Shown: positions 53,899 through 63,729 of the stretch, one piece after another
Layout of the letters: every line of letters starts with the position of its first letter
Position numbering within the stretch: position 1 is the first letter of the stretch
Assembly: GCA_003280055.1 (NCBI GenBank)
Contig: QCGG01000006.1
Coordinates: 49,053 to 113,052 of the forward strand
Direction of reading: 5' to 3'
Source of the DNA: Prochlorococcus sp. AG-363-P19
Lineage (GTDB): Bacteria; Cyanobacteriota; Cyanobacteriia; PCC-6307; Cyanobiaceae
DNA: 64,000 nt
Program-made: the position numbers and the translations under genes
Notes under the pieces: model-generated
What the model was told of the DNA's origin: nothing
The model's input: the letters and a program-made list of their open reading frames with translations, nothing else
The model's database searches: none

Positions 53899-54552
53899 AT
53901 GAGTATTGGTGTTGTTGTTTTTCCTGGCTCAAATTGTGATAGAGATGTTCAATGGGCTGCAGAAGGTATTCTTGGGATTCCAACAAAGTTTTTATGGCAT
54001 GAGACTACAGATTTGTCTGGTCTTGAGGCAGTAGTACTTCCCGGTGGCTTTAGTTATGGAGATTATCTGCGCTGTGGTGCCATAGCTCGTTTTGCACCAG
54101 TCCTTAATTCCCTTGTTGAATTTGTTGAAAGAGGGGGAAGAGTATTGGGTATTTGCAATGGTTTTCAAATATTAACTGAACTAGGCTTGTTACCTGGTGC
54201 ACTGACCAGGAATAGAGATCTTCATTTTATTTGCAAGTCTGTTGATTTAACCGTTGTGAGTAAAGAGTCTTGTTGGTTTAAAACTAATGCCAATGGGGAT
54301 GATCTGAAGCTTCCCATTGCCCATGGGGAAGGAAGATATCAATGTAGTAAAGACACTTTACATATGCTTCAGGATAAAAACTTAATTGCCTTGCGCTATA
54401 AGCATAATCCTAATGGTTCGATATATGATATTGCAGGTATTATCAATAACTCTGGTAATGTACTTGGTTTGATGCCACATCCAGAAAGAGCGTGTGACTC
54501 GCTTTTGGGTGGTACTGATGGAAAAGGAATAATTGAGGCCCTTCTTGGTTAA
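53899..54552 (+). CDS. purQ: Phosphoribosylformylglycinamidine synthase glutaminase subunit PurQ
   Basis: PurQ releases ammonia from glutamine for FGAM synthesis by PurL. The 217-residue class I amidotransferase has [34 protein letters not shown], the nucleophile in [11 protein letters not shown] and the His-Glu pair in [10 protein letters not shown]. It forms a tight unit with purS and ends before a long hairpin terminator shared with convergent fba. Confidence 0.95.
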   Translation: MSIGVVVFPGSNCDRDVQWAAEGILGIPTKFLWHETTDLSGLEAVVLPGGFSYGDYLRCGAIARFAPVLNSLVEFVERGGRVLGICNGFQILTELGLLPGALTRNRDLHFICKSVDLTVVSKESCWFKTNANGDDLKLPIAHGEGRYQCSKDTLHMLQDKNLIALRYKHNPNGSIYDIAGIINNSGNVLGLMPHPERACDSLLGGTDGKGIIEALLG

Positions 54553-54639
54553 TTTGATGTGATTAAATAAATCAAATAAAGGGATAGGTTCATATTTTTA
54601 TATAAAAAGTCTAAAAATTTTAAATATATTCTTTAGTTA

Positions 54640-54685
54640 AAAGGCAAGGGAAGGACATAACAAAATATCCCCTTCCCTTGCTTTT
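54640..54685. terminator. Bidirectional terminator between purQ and fba
   Basis: GCAAGGGAAGG (54644-54654) pairs perfectly with CCTTCCCTTGC (54671-54681); the stem extends by a G-T and A-T pairs to about 15 bp, with a 16-base loop. T-rich tails lie on both sides, so it can end the convergent purQ and fba transcripts. Confidence 0.85.
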
Positions 54686-54692
54686 ATTTTGA

Positions 54693-55766
54693 TTATGCTG
54701 CTACAGCAGTTTTTGGATCAAGTTGGCCTTTTGCGTAAAGACCAGCGTAGTAATTAATACTTTCTTGTTTGATTTTGCTTGCTTGACCTGCACACCAGAA
54801 TTGTTGGTATCTGTCTAAGCAAACTTGCTTCATGTATTTACGTGCTGGCTTGTTGAAGTGCCTAGGGTCAAAATTTGTTGGATCTGCCGCGGCGGCTTCA
54901 CGAACAGCAGCTGTGAAAGCAAGTCTGTTGTCAGTATCTATATTTACTTTGCGGACCCCATTCCTTATTCCCTCTTGGATTTCTTCAACAGGCACTCCAT
55001 AAGTCTCAGGGATTGCACCGCCAAATTTATTGATCATGTCTAGCCATTCTTGGGGCACTGAGCTTGAACCATGCATTACCAGATGAGTATTGGGAAGAGC
55101 TTTGTGAATCTCAGCAATTCTGCTAATTGCTAGTACCTCACCAGTTGGCTTTCTAGTGAACTTGTAAGCCCCATGGCTTGTTCCTATAGCAATCGCTAGA
55201 GCATCTACTTTTGTCTTTGCGACAAAGTCAGCTGCTTCATTCGGATCAGTAAGAAGCATGTCTTTGGACAATTCACCTTCAAATCCATGACCGTCTTCTG
55301 CCTCCCCTTTCCCAGTTTCAAGAGAACCGAGGCAACCTAATTCCCCTTCAACACTCACCCCTACTGAATGGGCAAAGTCAACGACTGTCTTTGTGACATT
55401 AACGTTGTATTCATAGCTTGCGGGTGTTTTTGCATCCGCTTCTAGAGAGCCATCCATCATTACTGATGTGAATCCATTTATTGCTGCTGAATAGCATGTA
55501 GATGGATCATTCCCATGGTCTTGGTGCATCACTACCGGGATGTTCGGATAGGTTTCTGTTGCAGCAATGATGAGGTGACGAAGGAAAATTTCTCCTGCGT
55601 AGCTTCGCGCACCCCGTGAAGCTTGAAGAATAACTGGACTGTCAGTTTCGTGGGCAGCTTCCATGATGGCTTGTACCTGCTCAAGGTTGTTCACATTGAA
55701 TGCAGGGATTCCATACCCGTTTTCTGCAGCATGGTCGAGTAAAAGCCTTAGCGGAACAAGGGCCAT
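54693..55766 (-). CDS. fba: Fructose-bisphosphate aldolase, class II
   Basis: The Zn-dependent aldolase of the Calvin cycle and gluconeogenesis; in cyanobacteria it also acts on sedoheptulose-1,7-bisphosphate. The 357-residue length fits class IIB. Zn and substrate motifs are [14 protein letters not shown], the [12 protein letters not shown] segment, [28 protein letters not shown] and [13 protein letters not shown]. It ends 8 bases before a strong terminator. A short GC palindrome lies 24 bases upstream of its ATG. Confidence 0.96.
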   Translation of the reverse strand: MALVPLRLLLDHAAENGYGIPAFNVNNLEQVQAIMEAAHETDSPVILQASRGARSYAGEIFLRHLIIAATETYPNIPVVMHQDHGNDPSTCYSAAINGFTSVMMDGSLEADAKTPASYEYNVNVTKTVVDFAHSVGVSVEGELGCLGSLETGKGEAEDGHGFEGELSKDMLLTDPNEAADFVAKTKVDALAIAIGTSHGAYKFTRKPTGEVLAISRIAEIHKALPNTHLVMHGSSSVPQEWLDMINKFGGAIPETYGVPVEEIQEGIRNGVRKVNIDTDNRLAFTAAVREAAAADPTNFDPRHFNKPARKYMKQVCLDRYQQFWCAGQASKIKQESINYYAGLYAKGQLDPKTAVAA

Positions 55767-55789
55767 CGATGTCTCCGTAGTATCTGGCG

Positions 55790-55804
55790 GACCCTAGTAG
55801 GGTC
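55790..55804. repeat. Palindrome GACCCT-AGT-AGGGTC upstream of fba
   Basis: A perfect 6-3-6 inverted repeat 24 bases upstream of the fba start. In RNA it would be a hairpin in the leader; in DNA it could be an operator. No T-run follows, so it is unlikely to be a terminator. Confidence 0.4.
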
Positions 55805-55841
55805 TTTGGGCCAGGACTTTAAAAGATAGAGGTGATATATG

Positions 55842-56966
55842 TCACGCAAAAGTATCGATTGGAAGCGCAAGACCGCTTGAGAATGATTCCTTTAATGAAT
55901 CACAAACCATTTGACTCCTATGTGCCTCGCTAAGCCCTGGGATAACTGGAGTGCCATTTTGAATACTTTCTGACCACCATTTTTGAATTCGCCTTACTGG
56001 GGCTATTCGGCCATCACTCCAGGTGGTTTTGAAAATTAAGTCACTATCTGGTTGAATTTCTTCTAGGGGGCTCCCTGATCTCGATAATCTTAGACTAAAT
56101 CCATGTACATAGTCTTTTTGATTGTGGCTGCCCAGTAGGAGCGTGCCTTCACTTCCATATATTTCTAACCAGCAGCCTCTTCCTTTTTGAGCAATAGATG
56201 AAAGACATACTTGACCCGGAACGGCTTCATTCCCATAGGGAGTCCTTAAGGTCAATTGAGCTATGCAAACGTCTTCGCTGCTCACATTTTTGTTTTTACT
56301 TGTCTTTGGATCTATGCGTTCTTTTATAGAAGTTGAAGTGAGCCCAGAGATTTGTGTTGTGGGTCCTAAAAGCCAATGAAGAATATCGAATGCATGTGTT
56401 CCAAGTGCTCCAATGACCCCTCCACCTTCCTCAGAATTCGAATACCAATTCCAGGGTCTAGATGGATTTGACCTGCTTTCCATTAGCCAATCAAGTTTTA
56501 CAAGCCAAGGAATTCCTATAGCTCCTTGGTCAAGGAGCCTTTTGGCTTGCATGAACAAAGGTACTGCTCTGTATTCGAAATCAACTGCCACACTGAGTTG
56601 TTTGGTTATCGCTATTCGTTGCAGTTCAGCAATTTCATGGGTAAATAGCGTCACCGGTTTTTCTAACAGTAGATGTTTGCCAGCCATAAGAGCTTCTTTG
56701 GCCATTAAAAATCGTGGTGCTGGCGGAGTGGCAATTATTACCGCGTCAATAGAAGAAGTGTTGAGTAAATCTTTCCAATTCTCTAAGCCTTCGAGGTTGT
56801 TAGTTGAACAGGCTTCTTTAAGGCGGTCCAGTCTTGGATGCCAAAGTTTTAAAGGATGAAAAAGGTTGTTGTTGGCTCTCAGAGCAGGTAAATGAACTGA
56901 TTCTCCGAATCCAAGACCTGCTATAGCAATAGATGTTTTTTCTTTGTTTTGAGAGCTGCTTGACAT
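55842..56966 (-). CDS. Gfo/Idh/MocA-family oxidoreductase
   Basis: A 374-residue NAD(P)-dependent dehydrogenase acting on sugars or related polyols. The Rossmann N-terminus has IAIAGLGFGESVHLPAL (GxGxxx pattern), the IIATPPAPRF strand and the EKPVTLF motif with the catalytic Lys. A C-terminal substrate domain follows, including EEGGGVIGALGTHAFDILHWLLG. The substrate is not predictable. It lies between fba and accD but with 75 and 192 base gaps, so it may have its own promoter. Confidence 0.85.
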   Translation of the reverse strand: MSSSSQNKEKTSIAIAGLGFGESVHLPALRANNNLFHPLKLWHPRLDRLKEACSTNNLEGLENWKDLLNTSSIDAVIIATPPAPRFLMAKEALMAGKHLLLEKPVTLFTHEIAELQRIAITKQLSVAVDFEYRAVPLFMQAKRLLDQGAIGIPWLVKLDWLMESRSNPSRPWNWYSNSEEGGGVIGALGTHAFDILHWLLGPTTQISGLTSTSIKERIDPKTSKNKNVSSEDVCIAQLTLRTPYGNEAVPGQVCLSSIAQKGRGCWLEIYGSEGTLLLGSHNQKDYVHGFSLRLSRSGSPLEEIQPDSDLIFKTTWSDGRIAPVRRIQKWWSESIQNGTPVIPGLSEAHRSQMVCDSLKESFSSGLALPIDTFA

Positions 56967-57158
56967 TTAGGAAACCTCGTGATAGAAAAATTTATTGACT
57001 AAATAATTAATCAAATTTTTTTTAACTTGGGCCATCTTTCCACTTTGCTTAAATTGAAAATAAAGGTTGATTTTTTTAGCTAGGTAATTAAAGGTTGTTT
57101 TTGTTGCAATCTCAAGCCTTTGTGTTTTAAATAAGAATTGATAGTAATTTAGAATTTT

Positions 57159-58040
57159 TTATCTTTTCGAATTTTTTATTTGTCGACTTCCGTGCATTCT
57201 CATAAGACTTGCAAGGGTTTTTTTTAGATTTGTTCGAGGAACAATTGTGTCAACGAAGCCATGCTGTTGAAGGTACTCAGCCGTTTGGAAATTATCAGGA
57301 AGTTTTTCTCTGAGAGTTTGTTCTATGACTCGCCTCCCAGCAAAGCCTATAAGAGCTTTAGGCTCTGCAAGAATTAGATCTCCAAGCATTGCGAAGCTAG
57401 CGGTCACTCCTCCAGTTGTGGGATGAGTTAGAAGTGGCATATAAAGAAGCTCAGCTTCTTTGTGACGTTCTAAAGCGCCCGAAATTTTTGCCATTTGCAT
57501 GAGGCTTAGCATCCCTTCTTGCATACGAGCCCCACCAGAAGCGCAAACTATTAATAATGGAATCTTTTCCTTGGTTGCTCGCTCCACAAGACGTGTGATC
57601 TTTTCCCCAACCACTGAACCCATTGATCCACCCATAAAACGAAAGTCCATTACAGCCAGTGCGAGGGGCATTTCTTCAACCTGGCAAATTCCAGTTACAA
57701 CCCCATCTTTGAGTCCAGTATTTGCTTGGCTTTCTCTTAATCGGTCTGCATATGCTCGTCTGTCCTTAAATCCAAGGGGATCAGTAGGGCTTAGGTCTCG
57801 ATCAATCGAGTTGAAACTATTTTTATCGGCGATAAGGGCAATGCGCTCTTCACTGTTTATGCGGTTATGAAAGCCACAGTTGCTGCAGACACTTGCATTT
57901 GCAATTAGGTCTTTTCTGTAGACCACTTGCCCACATTCAGGACATTTGCCCCAAAGTCCATCACTTTCTTCTGTTTCTTGGGTAACTTTGCCTACAAATT
58001 GGCCTTTGCGTCGATCAGCAAACCAATCAAAAAGAGACAC
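57159..58040 (-). CDS. accD: Acetyl-CoA carboxylase carboxyltransferase subunit beta
   Basis: AccD with AccA transfers the carboxyl group from biotin to acetyl-CoA, the first step of fatty-acid synthesis. The 293-residue protein has the four-cysteine zinc ribbon (KCPECGQ about residue 34, then CSNCGFH) and the carboxyltransferase core: [35 protein letters not shown] and [23 protein letters not shown]. Length and start are normal. A long AT-rich spacer separates it from upstream prk. Confidence 0.95.
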   Translation of the reverse strand: MSLFDWFADRRKGQFVGKVTQETEESDGLWGKCPECGQVVYRKDLIANASVCSNCGFHNRINSEERIALIADKNSFNSIDRDLSPTDPLGFKDRRAYADRLRESQANTGLKDGVVTGICQVEEMPLALAVMDFRFMGGSMGSVVGEKITRLVERATKEKIPLLIVCASGGARMQEGMLSLMQMAKISGALERHKEAELLYMPLLTHPTTGGVTASFAMLGDLILAEPKALIGFAGRRVIEQTLREKLPDNFQTAEYLQQHGFVDTIVPRTNLKKTLASLMRMHGSRQIKNSKR

Positions 58041-58379
58041 GGATCTAAAAGTTGTTACCTCTATTAAAGACCCGCCAGGTTCTTTAAGCTATAACAAAAC
58101 AACAAAAAATTGATTTTGATTATCTAGATGACAGTCCCAGCTTGACAATTAAATATAAATCACTTCTTTATATGTGTAATTTATTCTTGTTACTTCTATT
58201 TGCTTTTTTGACCTAGCTTTGTTTTTTGTCTTTTAGAAAGTAATCTAAAAAATTAAATTAATTTGCTAATAATAGTGTTTTTAAAGATCGGACTTTGATG
58301 CCTTATTTATGATTTTACATTTGCTAAAAGCAAATAATCCTTAATCAACGGTTTAACCTAAGGGTAATTAATGATTTAA
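58041..58379. other. AT-rich 339-base spacer between prk and accD
   Basis: No ORF longer than about 15 codons, no tRNA and no strong hairpin is visible. It is very AT-rich with T-runs, and must contain the prk 3' end signals and the accD promoter on the minus strand. Confidence 0.4.
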
Positions 58380-59270
58380 CTATTTCTCATGAATCATCCT
58401 ATGAATGATTGGAGTTAGGATGAGTTCCATTGCAAAGCCCATTTTCCCTCCATTTACAACAATACTAGTGGGACTTGACATGAATGAATCATGAATCATT
58501 GATAGAAGATAATTAAAATCAATCCCCCATTTTTCACGCGAACCTTTTCTAAAGTGAATGATTACAAAACTTTCGTCGGGAGTGGGAATATTTCTACATA
58601 TAAAAGGATTAGAAGTGTCTACAGTTGGAACTCTTTGGAAGTTTATATCTGTTCTTCCGAATTGTGGAGTTATATGGTTTATATAATCAGGCATTCTTCG
58701 TAATATTGTGTCAACGATTGCTTCCGCCGAGTACCCTCTTTCGGCGTTGTCACGGTGAATTTTTTGAATCCATTCAAGGTTTGTTATTGGAACAACTCCT
58801 ACAAGGAGGTCAGCAAAAGATGCGACATCGTGATCTTTTCCAACAACGCCACCATGTAGCCCCTCGTAGAAGAGAAGGTCGGTGCCTTTTGCTATTTGTT
58901 CCCAGGGAGTAAATTGACCAGCCTCTAGCGATGTGCCAAGGCGAGCATTGTGCTCACTAGCTTCTTCTGGGCTATGTAGGTAATAACGCTTCTCACCAGT
59001 GCCGCTTTCCCCATATGTTTTGAAGAGCTCTTCAAGCTTTCCGAATAGATTTGCCTCTGGACCGAAATGTGAGAAGTTTTCGCCTTTTGCAAGAGCTTCA
59101 GCCATGGCTTGCTTCATCGGAGCTCTTTCAAAACGATGGTAACTGTCCCCTTCAACAACTGCAGGAACAATGTTTTCACGAGCGAAGATATGCTCAAAGG
59201 CCCTTTTTACAGTGCTTGTTCCTGCTCCTGATGAACCTGTAACGGCTACAACCGGGTGGCGCTTCGACAT
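58380..59270 (-). CDS. prk: Phosphoribulokinase, proteobacterial type
   Basis: Prk makes ribulose-1,5-bisphosphate for Rubisco. The 296-residue length and sequence are of the short class I type otherwise found in proteobacteria (VAVTGSSGAGTSTVKRAFEHIF Walker A, EGDSYHRFERAPM, the lid region HFGPEANLFGKLEEL and LFYEGLHGG). Beta-cyanobacteria have a longer class II enzyme with regulatory cysteines. This form is the mark of alpha-cyanobacteria, where it accompanies form IA Rubisco. A 9-3-9 palindrome lies 28 bases upstream of the ATG. Confidence 0.95.
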   Translation of the reverse strand: MSKRHPVVAVTGSSGAGTSTVKRAFEHIFARENIVPAVVEGDSYHRFERAPMKQAMAEALAKGENFSHFGPEANLFGKLEELFKTYGESGTGEKRYYLHSPEEASEHNARLGTSLEAGQFTPWEQIAKGTDLLFYEGLHGGVVGKDHDVASFADLLVGVVPITNLEWIQKIHRDNAERGYSAEAIVDTILRRMPDYINHITPQFGRTDINFQRVPTVDTSNPFICRNIPTPDESFVIIHFRKGSREKWGIDFNYLLSMIHDSFMSSPTSIVVNGGKMGFAMELILTPIIHRMIHEK

Positions 59271-59297
59271 CTTCGCTAGGACTAATTGCTATGCGAT

Positions 59298-59318
59298 TTT
59301 GGCAGGTCACCTGCCAAA
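59298..59318. promoter_or_regulatory. 9-3-9 palindrome upstream of prk
   Basis: TTTGGCAGG (59298-59306) and CCTGCCAAA (59310-59318) are perfect inverted copies around TCA. The element is 28-48 bases upstream of the prk ATG and 48 bases after the leuB stop. On the minus strand it is followed by ATCGC rather than a T-run, so an operator fits better than a terminator. Confidence 0.5.
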
Positions 59319-59365
59319 GAGAGCTGTTTTTTGATAGATAGGTGACTTATAAGAAGATTTTGAAA

Positions 59366-60439
59366 TCAGAGAACTTTCAGTAATTCCTTTCCCATTTCCT
59401 CACATCCAAGTTCTATACAGCCTTCATCAGCAAGATCCATTGTTCGATACCCCGCACTTAAGACTTTGTCCACTGAAGCTTCTAGAGCCTTGGCGGCTTG
59501 TAGCTCTTTTAAGCCAATTCTTAGCATCATTGCGGCTGACAGAACCATTGCCAATGGATTTGCTAGGTTTTTCCCTGCAATGTCTGGGGCTGAACCATGA
59601 ACTGGTTCGAAAAGACCAGGACCCTCGCTCGCTAGAGAAGCTGAAGGGAGCATTCCTATCGATCCACTGATCATTGCAGCCTCATCACTAAGGATATCCC
59701 CAAATAGATTGCTAGTTAGCAGAACATCAAATTGCCTAGGCTCTTTAACTAATTGCATTGCTGCATTGTCCACATATAGGTGGGAAACCTGAATGTCTGG
59801 ATTTTGTTGTTTTAATAGATCGACTCTCTCTCTCCATAACTGACTGACATCGAGAACATTTGCTTTGTCAACAGAGCAAAGCTTTCCTCTGCGTTGTCTT
59901 GCTAAATCAAAAGCGATTTTTGCAATGCGATCAACTTCGCTCGTTGAATAAGACATTGTGTTGAAGGCTCTTTCATCGGCATCGGTTTTTATGCGTCCTT
60001 TCGGCTTGGCAAAATATATTCCTCCTATTAATTCCCTAACGACAAGAAGATCGACTCCTTTAAGGACCTCTTCTTTTAGGGTGCTAACTTTTAAGAGCGA
60101 AGGACGAATAGTTACTGGCCTAAGGTTGGCAAATAAGTTGAGACCAGCCCTTAATTCTAGTAATCCTGTTTCGGGTCTTTTTTCTCTTGGAAGCGTATCA
60201 AATTTTGGATTTCCTATAGCGGCTAGAAGAACGGCATCGCTTTTTTGGCATGCTTTTAGTGTTGAGTCCGGTAAAGGTAATCCGCTTGCTTCGATAGCTG
60301 ACCCGCCAATTTGATGCTCTTCGAAAATTAGTTCAAACTCATGCTTTTTACTTACAGCTTCTAGCAAGACTTTAGTTACAGATGTGATTTCTGGTCCGAT
60401 CCCATCACCGGGTAAAAGAACAATCTGATGCTGACGCAT
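59366..60439 (-). CDS. leuB: 3-Isopropylmalate dehydrogenase
   Basis: LeuB oxidises and decarboxylates 3-isopropylmalate in leucine synthesis. The 357-residue protein begins QIVLLPGDGIGPEITSV, with GAIEASGLPL-like early region, the ELRAGLNLFANLRPV arginines, VVRELIGGIYF, the catalytic Lys in VDKANVLDVSQLWRE, and LFGDILSDEAAMISGSIGMLPSA with FEPVHGSAPDIAGK for NAD binding. It follows lpxD on the minus strand after a 37-base gap. Confidence 0.95.
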   Translation of the reverse strand: MRQHQIVLLPGDGIGPEITSVTKVLLEAVSKKHEFELIFEEHQIGGSAIEASGLPLPDSTLKACQKSDAVLLAAIGNPKFDTLPREKRPETGLLELRAGLNLFANLRPVTIRPSLLKVSTLKEEVLKGVDLLVVRELIGGIYFAKPKGRIKTDADERAFNTMSYSTSEVDRIAKIAFDLARQRRGKLCSVDKANVLDVSQLWRERVDLLKQQNPDIQVSHLYVDNAAMQLVKEPRQFDVLLTSNLFGDILSDEAAMISGSIGMLPSASLASEGPGLFEPVHGSAPDIAGKNLANPLAMVLSAAMMLRIGLKELQAAKALEASVDKVLSAGYRTMDLADEGCIELGCEEMGKELLKVL

Positions 60440-60476
60440 ATCAATACAGGAACGATGGAATTAGTAATAGAGATTA

Positions 60477-61517
60477 CTAACTGGCTTTGTTTTTGAGCTC
60501 ACGGAGACTTTTTGTGATTTCTGGCAGCTTGCTAAAAGCAGCCGAACAACGCAGCCAAAGACGATTTGGTATAGCTGGGAATCCACTTACAACTTCGTTT
60601 GCCCGGACCTCACCATGAATCCCACTCTTTGAGCTGGCAATTACTCGGTCACCAATTTTTGCGCGGTTTGCAACACCGACCTGCCCGGCGAGAATTACGC
60701 CATTTCCTAATTTTGCTCCTCCAGCTATGCCGACTTGGGAGGCAATGGCACAACCTTGGCCTGTTGAAACTCCGTGACCTATTTGTACAAGATTGTCGAT
60801 TTTAGTACCTTTTCCAATAAGGGTTTCTCCTACGCACGGGCGATCAATTGTTGAATTAGATCCAATTTCTACTTCATCTTCGAGGATTACGAAACCAGTT
60901 TGAGGCATTTTCCGCCATCCCTTTGAAGTTGGAACGAATCCAAAACCTTCAGACCCGATAACTGCATTTGAATTAATTACGCAATCTTTTCCTAGTTTGG
61001 AGCCCGCATGTATAACTGCATTTGCAAGTATTTCATTGAATTCACCAATGACAACGTCTTCGTAGACAATGACTCCTGGGTGAAGAATAGTTCCATTGCC
61101 GATTATCGAACGATCGCCAATAACAACATTTGCACCAATTGATACGTCTTCCCCAAGGATTACCTTTTCCCCAATTACTGCAGTGTTATGAATCTCTAGT
61201 GGAGCGGATTTTTTAGGGTGTAAGAAGTCCAGTGCTTCTGCGAAGGCCAAACGGGGATCATTGAAAATGGCCCAAGCCATGCCTTTGTCTTGAGCTACAG
61301 AGCAAAGGTCCTCATTTTGTGGAAGTAGTATTGCTCCAACTTCACTGGTAGTTAGCGCTTCTATTAATTTATTGTCTTTTTCTAGAAAACTAATTTGTTT
61401 TCCTTGTCCTTGATCTATGGATGCCCCACTAATGATTTCTGGATTAGGGCCGACCTCATAGGATTGGAGGCCTGCATCACTTTTTTTAAGGACTTCAATT
61501 AATTTGGTAAAAAGCAT
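60477..61517 (-). CDS. lpxD: UDP-3-O-acylglucosamine N-acyltransferase
   Basis: LpxD adds the N-linked acyl chain in lipid A synthesis. The 346-residue protein has an N-terminal uridine-binding domain and a left-handed beta-helix built from hexapeptides ([20 protein letters not shown]). The catalytic His lies in [12 protein letters not shown], and the C-terminal helical extension follows [15 protein letters not shown]. Its ATG is one base after the proB stop, so the two are translationally linked. With lptB/F it argues for an LPS-containing envelope. Confidence 0.93.
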   Translation of the reverse strand: MLFTKLIEVLKKSDAGLQSYEVGPNPEIISGASIDQGQGKQISFLEKDNKLIEALTTSEVGAILLPQNEDLCSVAQDKGMAWAIFNDPRLAFAEALDFLHPKKSAPLEIHNTAVIGEKVILGEDVSIGANVVIGDRSIIGNGTILHPGVIVYEDVVIGEFNEILANAVIHAGSKLGKDCVINSNAVIGSEGFGFVPTSKGWRKMPQTGFVILEDEVEIGSNSTIDRPCVGETLIGKGTKIDNLVQIGHGVSTGQGCAIASQVGIAGGAKLGNGVILAGQVGVANRAKIGDRVIASSKSGIHGEVRANEVVSGFPAIPNRLWLRCSAAFSKLPEITKSLRELKNKAS

Positions 61518-61518
61518 T

Positions 61519-62661
61519 TTATAAAGCCTTTAGTGGTGAATCATTATTTTCTTTGAATGATTGGATTGATTTCCTGCTAGTTATTACCATGAAATCCCTA
61601 TGCATTACAATAGGAGATCGTTTGGTGCGTAGACTTGATGTTTTGGCATCAAGTAGTTCACTGCTACTTAATGAACATAGCCCTCGCGCAAGTTCGTTCC
61701 CGTCTGGGTTTAAAAGTCTTACAGGTTGATTAGCTCTGAACTCGCCATGAATGCTTTTAACCCCTACAAGAAGTAGAGAAGCTCCTTTATGTTGTAAAGC
61801 AAAGCAGGCACCTTCATCTATATGAAGATCACCTAGAGGCTTTAAAGCATGTGCTAACCAACTTTTTCTACTACGTATAGGTGTAGGACTTGGGTGGAAG
61901 ACAGTTCCTATTTTGGAACCATTGAGTAGCTCATATAAAACCCTAGGGTCACGGCCATCAGCCAATTGAACGGTTATGCCACTATCTGTGGCAATACGTG
62001 CTGCAGACAATTTTGTAGTAATACCTCCTGTGCCCCAAGTCCCACCTTTTGAGTTGGTTGCTTGAGCTTCTAGGGTAGTTAACCCATCTGGATAGTGAAC
62101 TTCTGCGATGGGATATGCAGTTGAGTCTTTTTTGGGATCTGATGAATAAAGACGGTCAATATCAGTAAGCAGAATTAATTGGTCAGCATTTATTGCACTA
62201 GCGACAAGGGCTGACAGAGTGTCATTGTCTCCAAAACACAATTCTTCTTTTGAAACAGTATCATTTTCATTGACTATTGGCATTACTCCCCATTCAAGAA
62301 GCTTAAGAAGAGTATTTGATGCATTGTCATAACCCTTCTTTGACTTAAGGTCAGATCTAGTCAGTAAAATTTGAGCAACGGTTATGCCATGAAGCTTCAT
62401 GGCGGATTGATAAAGAGACATCAGGTGCCCTTGGCCTATTGCTGCAGTTGCTTGTAAAGAAACAACATCTATAGGCCTTTGTTTTAATCCAAGCTTGATT
62501 GATCCGAGGCCTACTGCTCCACTAGTAACAAGAACTATCTTTTCTCCTTTTTTAATGGTTTCAGCCAGATAGTTGCTATAGCTATTTATTATTTGAATAT
62601 CTGATTTCTCCTTACTCCCCCTCAGTAAACTGGTTCCAATTTTTATGACTCTCAATGTCAT
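61519..62661 (-). CDS. proB: Glutamate 5-kinase
   Basis: ProB phosphorylates glutamate in the first step of proline synthesis. The 380-residue protein has the amino-acid-kinase fold ([66 protein letters not shown]) and a C-terminal PUA domain ([20 protein letters not shown]). Proline feedback residues cannot be judged by eye. It overlaps yqeG by four bases (ATGA) and is followed one base later by lpxD. Confidence 0.95.
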   Translation of the reverse strand: MTLRVIKIGTSLLRGSKEKSDIQIINSYSNYLAETIKKGEKIVLVTSGAVGLGSIKLGLKQRPIDVVSLQATAAIGQGHLMSLYQSAMKLHGITVAQILLTRSDLKSKKGYDNASNTLLKLLEWGVMPIVNENDTVSKEELCFGDNDTLSALVASAINADQLILLTDIDRLYSSDPKKDSTAYPIAEVHYPDGLTTLEAQATNSKGGTWGTGGITTKLSAARIATDSGITVQLADGRDPRVLYELLNGSKIGTVFHPSPTPIRSRKSWLAHALKPLGDLHIDEGACFALQHKGASLLLVGVKSIHGEFRANQPVRLLNPDGNELARGLCSLSSSELLDAKTSSLRTKRSPIVMHRDFMVITSRKSIQSFKENNDSPLKAL

Positions 62662-63167
62662 TGAACTACTCCTCCTATTAAACCTGCAACTTTTTTTTCT
62701 AGAGATTGGACTTTACAATTTTCCCTGGGATAGCCATTTTGGAGTAGTGGTTTAACAAGAACTGTATATAGTCCAATTCTTTTCCCTACTAAAATATCGG
62801 TAAATAGCCGATCACCAATTATCGCGGCTTCTGATGGGTTGGTGTTTAGCTCTTCAAGAGTCTTCATTAGTGCTTTTTTACGAGGTTTTGCTGCTCCACA
62901 TGTAAAAGTAAGTCCTAATTGATTTGCTACAGAACCAATTCGGTTAACTGATGGATTGTTACTTAAAAGATGAACTTGTAGATGTTTTTTTGATTCTGTT
63001 ACCCATTCTCTTACGGATTGGTGAATATTGATTTCCTTTCCTGAAAGGATAGTTCCATCAACATCTAGAAATAAAACTTTTGTCTGGATTTCTAGAAAGT
63101 GTTGAATTGGGAGACTTGGCAGCGCAAGGCCCGGCTCCCAATCAGGTGTAAGCCAGTTCTGGCTCAT
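62658..63167 (-). CDS. YqeG-family HAD phosphatase
   Basis: A 169-residue HAD superfamily IIIA phosphatase. The four motifs are visible: FLDVDGTIL (motif I, about 33-41), LLSNN (motif II), KPRKKAL with the motif III Lys, and IGDRLFTDI (motif IV). YqeG-type enzymes are thought to act on phosphatidylglycerophosphate (as in plant PTPMT/PGP1-like relatives) or sugar phosphates; the substrate here is not shown. It is linked upstream to the DUF3727 gene (TAATG) and downstream to proB (ATGA). Confidence 0.85.
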   Translation of the reverse strand: MSQNWLTPDWEPGLALPSLPIQHFLEIQTKVLFLDVDGTILSGKEINIHQSVREWVTESKKHLQVHLLSNNPSVNRIGSVANQLGLTFTCGAAKPRKKALMKTLEELNTNPSEAAIIGDRLFTDILVGKRIGLYTVLVKPLLQNGYPRENCKVQSLEKKVAGLIGGVVQ

Positions 63168-63709
63168 TAGTTGGATGACTCCCTTTCTTCCAACTCAGCC
63201 TCTATAAGGGGTTGAACCCGATCAAATTCATCACCCTCTACTAGTAAAGCCTGGTCATTTATTAATTCTGCAACAATGAAAAATGGGTCTAATGGGATGT
63301 AAAGGCCATATTCTTTATCTTCAACCTTGAAGCTAACTAAAAGTTCGTAAGTCTCAGAGTCATCATCAATTGAGTCATCTTCAAGTTCTTCTGGATCTGG
63401 TTCTTCAAGCTCTCCGGTAACTGTGAGGGTTACAGCAGAGCGAATAAGTGTTAAATCATGCTCCTGCAGAACAATATCGGCTACAGAAAGAATAGGCTCG
63501 CTACTCGCGATTGTTTCTATTAATTCAGGGTCATCGTTTTCCGTTAACCGAAATAGGGATACAGGTGTATCTACGGGTGTGAGTAATGCATATTCTTTCT
63601 TTTCAAGTGGTATTAGTTCTTCCAGAAAACATAAGAGATCAGCTCCATTGCCGTCTTTTACAAGTACTGTTGGTACTTCGCCGTTCGAATCAGGTATTTG
63701 AGCTGACAT
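63167..63709 (-). CDS. DUF3727-type protein with acidic linker
   Basis: A 180-residue protein of the cyanobacterial DUF3727 type. The N-terminal domain contains VLVKDGNGADLLCFLEELIPLEKKEYALLTPVDTPV (two adjacent segments), then a very acidic linker around residues 100-125 (EEPDPEELEDDSIDDDSETY) and a C-terminal repeat of the same small beta fold (VSFKVEDKEYGLYIPLDPFFIV). Function is unknown. It is 20 bases after ruvX and coupled to yqeG by TAATG, as part of a ruvX-DUF3727-yqeG-proB-lpxD run. Confidence 0.75.
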   Translation of the reverse strand: MSAQIPDSNGEVPTVLVKDGNGADLLCFLEELIPLEKKEYALLTPVDTPVSLFRLTENDDPELIETIASSEPILSVADIVLQEHDLTLIRSAVTLTVTGELEEPDPEELEDDSIDDDSETYELLVSFKVEDKEYGLYIPLDPFFIVAELINDQALLVEGDEFDRVQPLIEAELEERESSN

Positions 63710-63729
63710 GATTTTTAGCTTCTTTTTGT

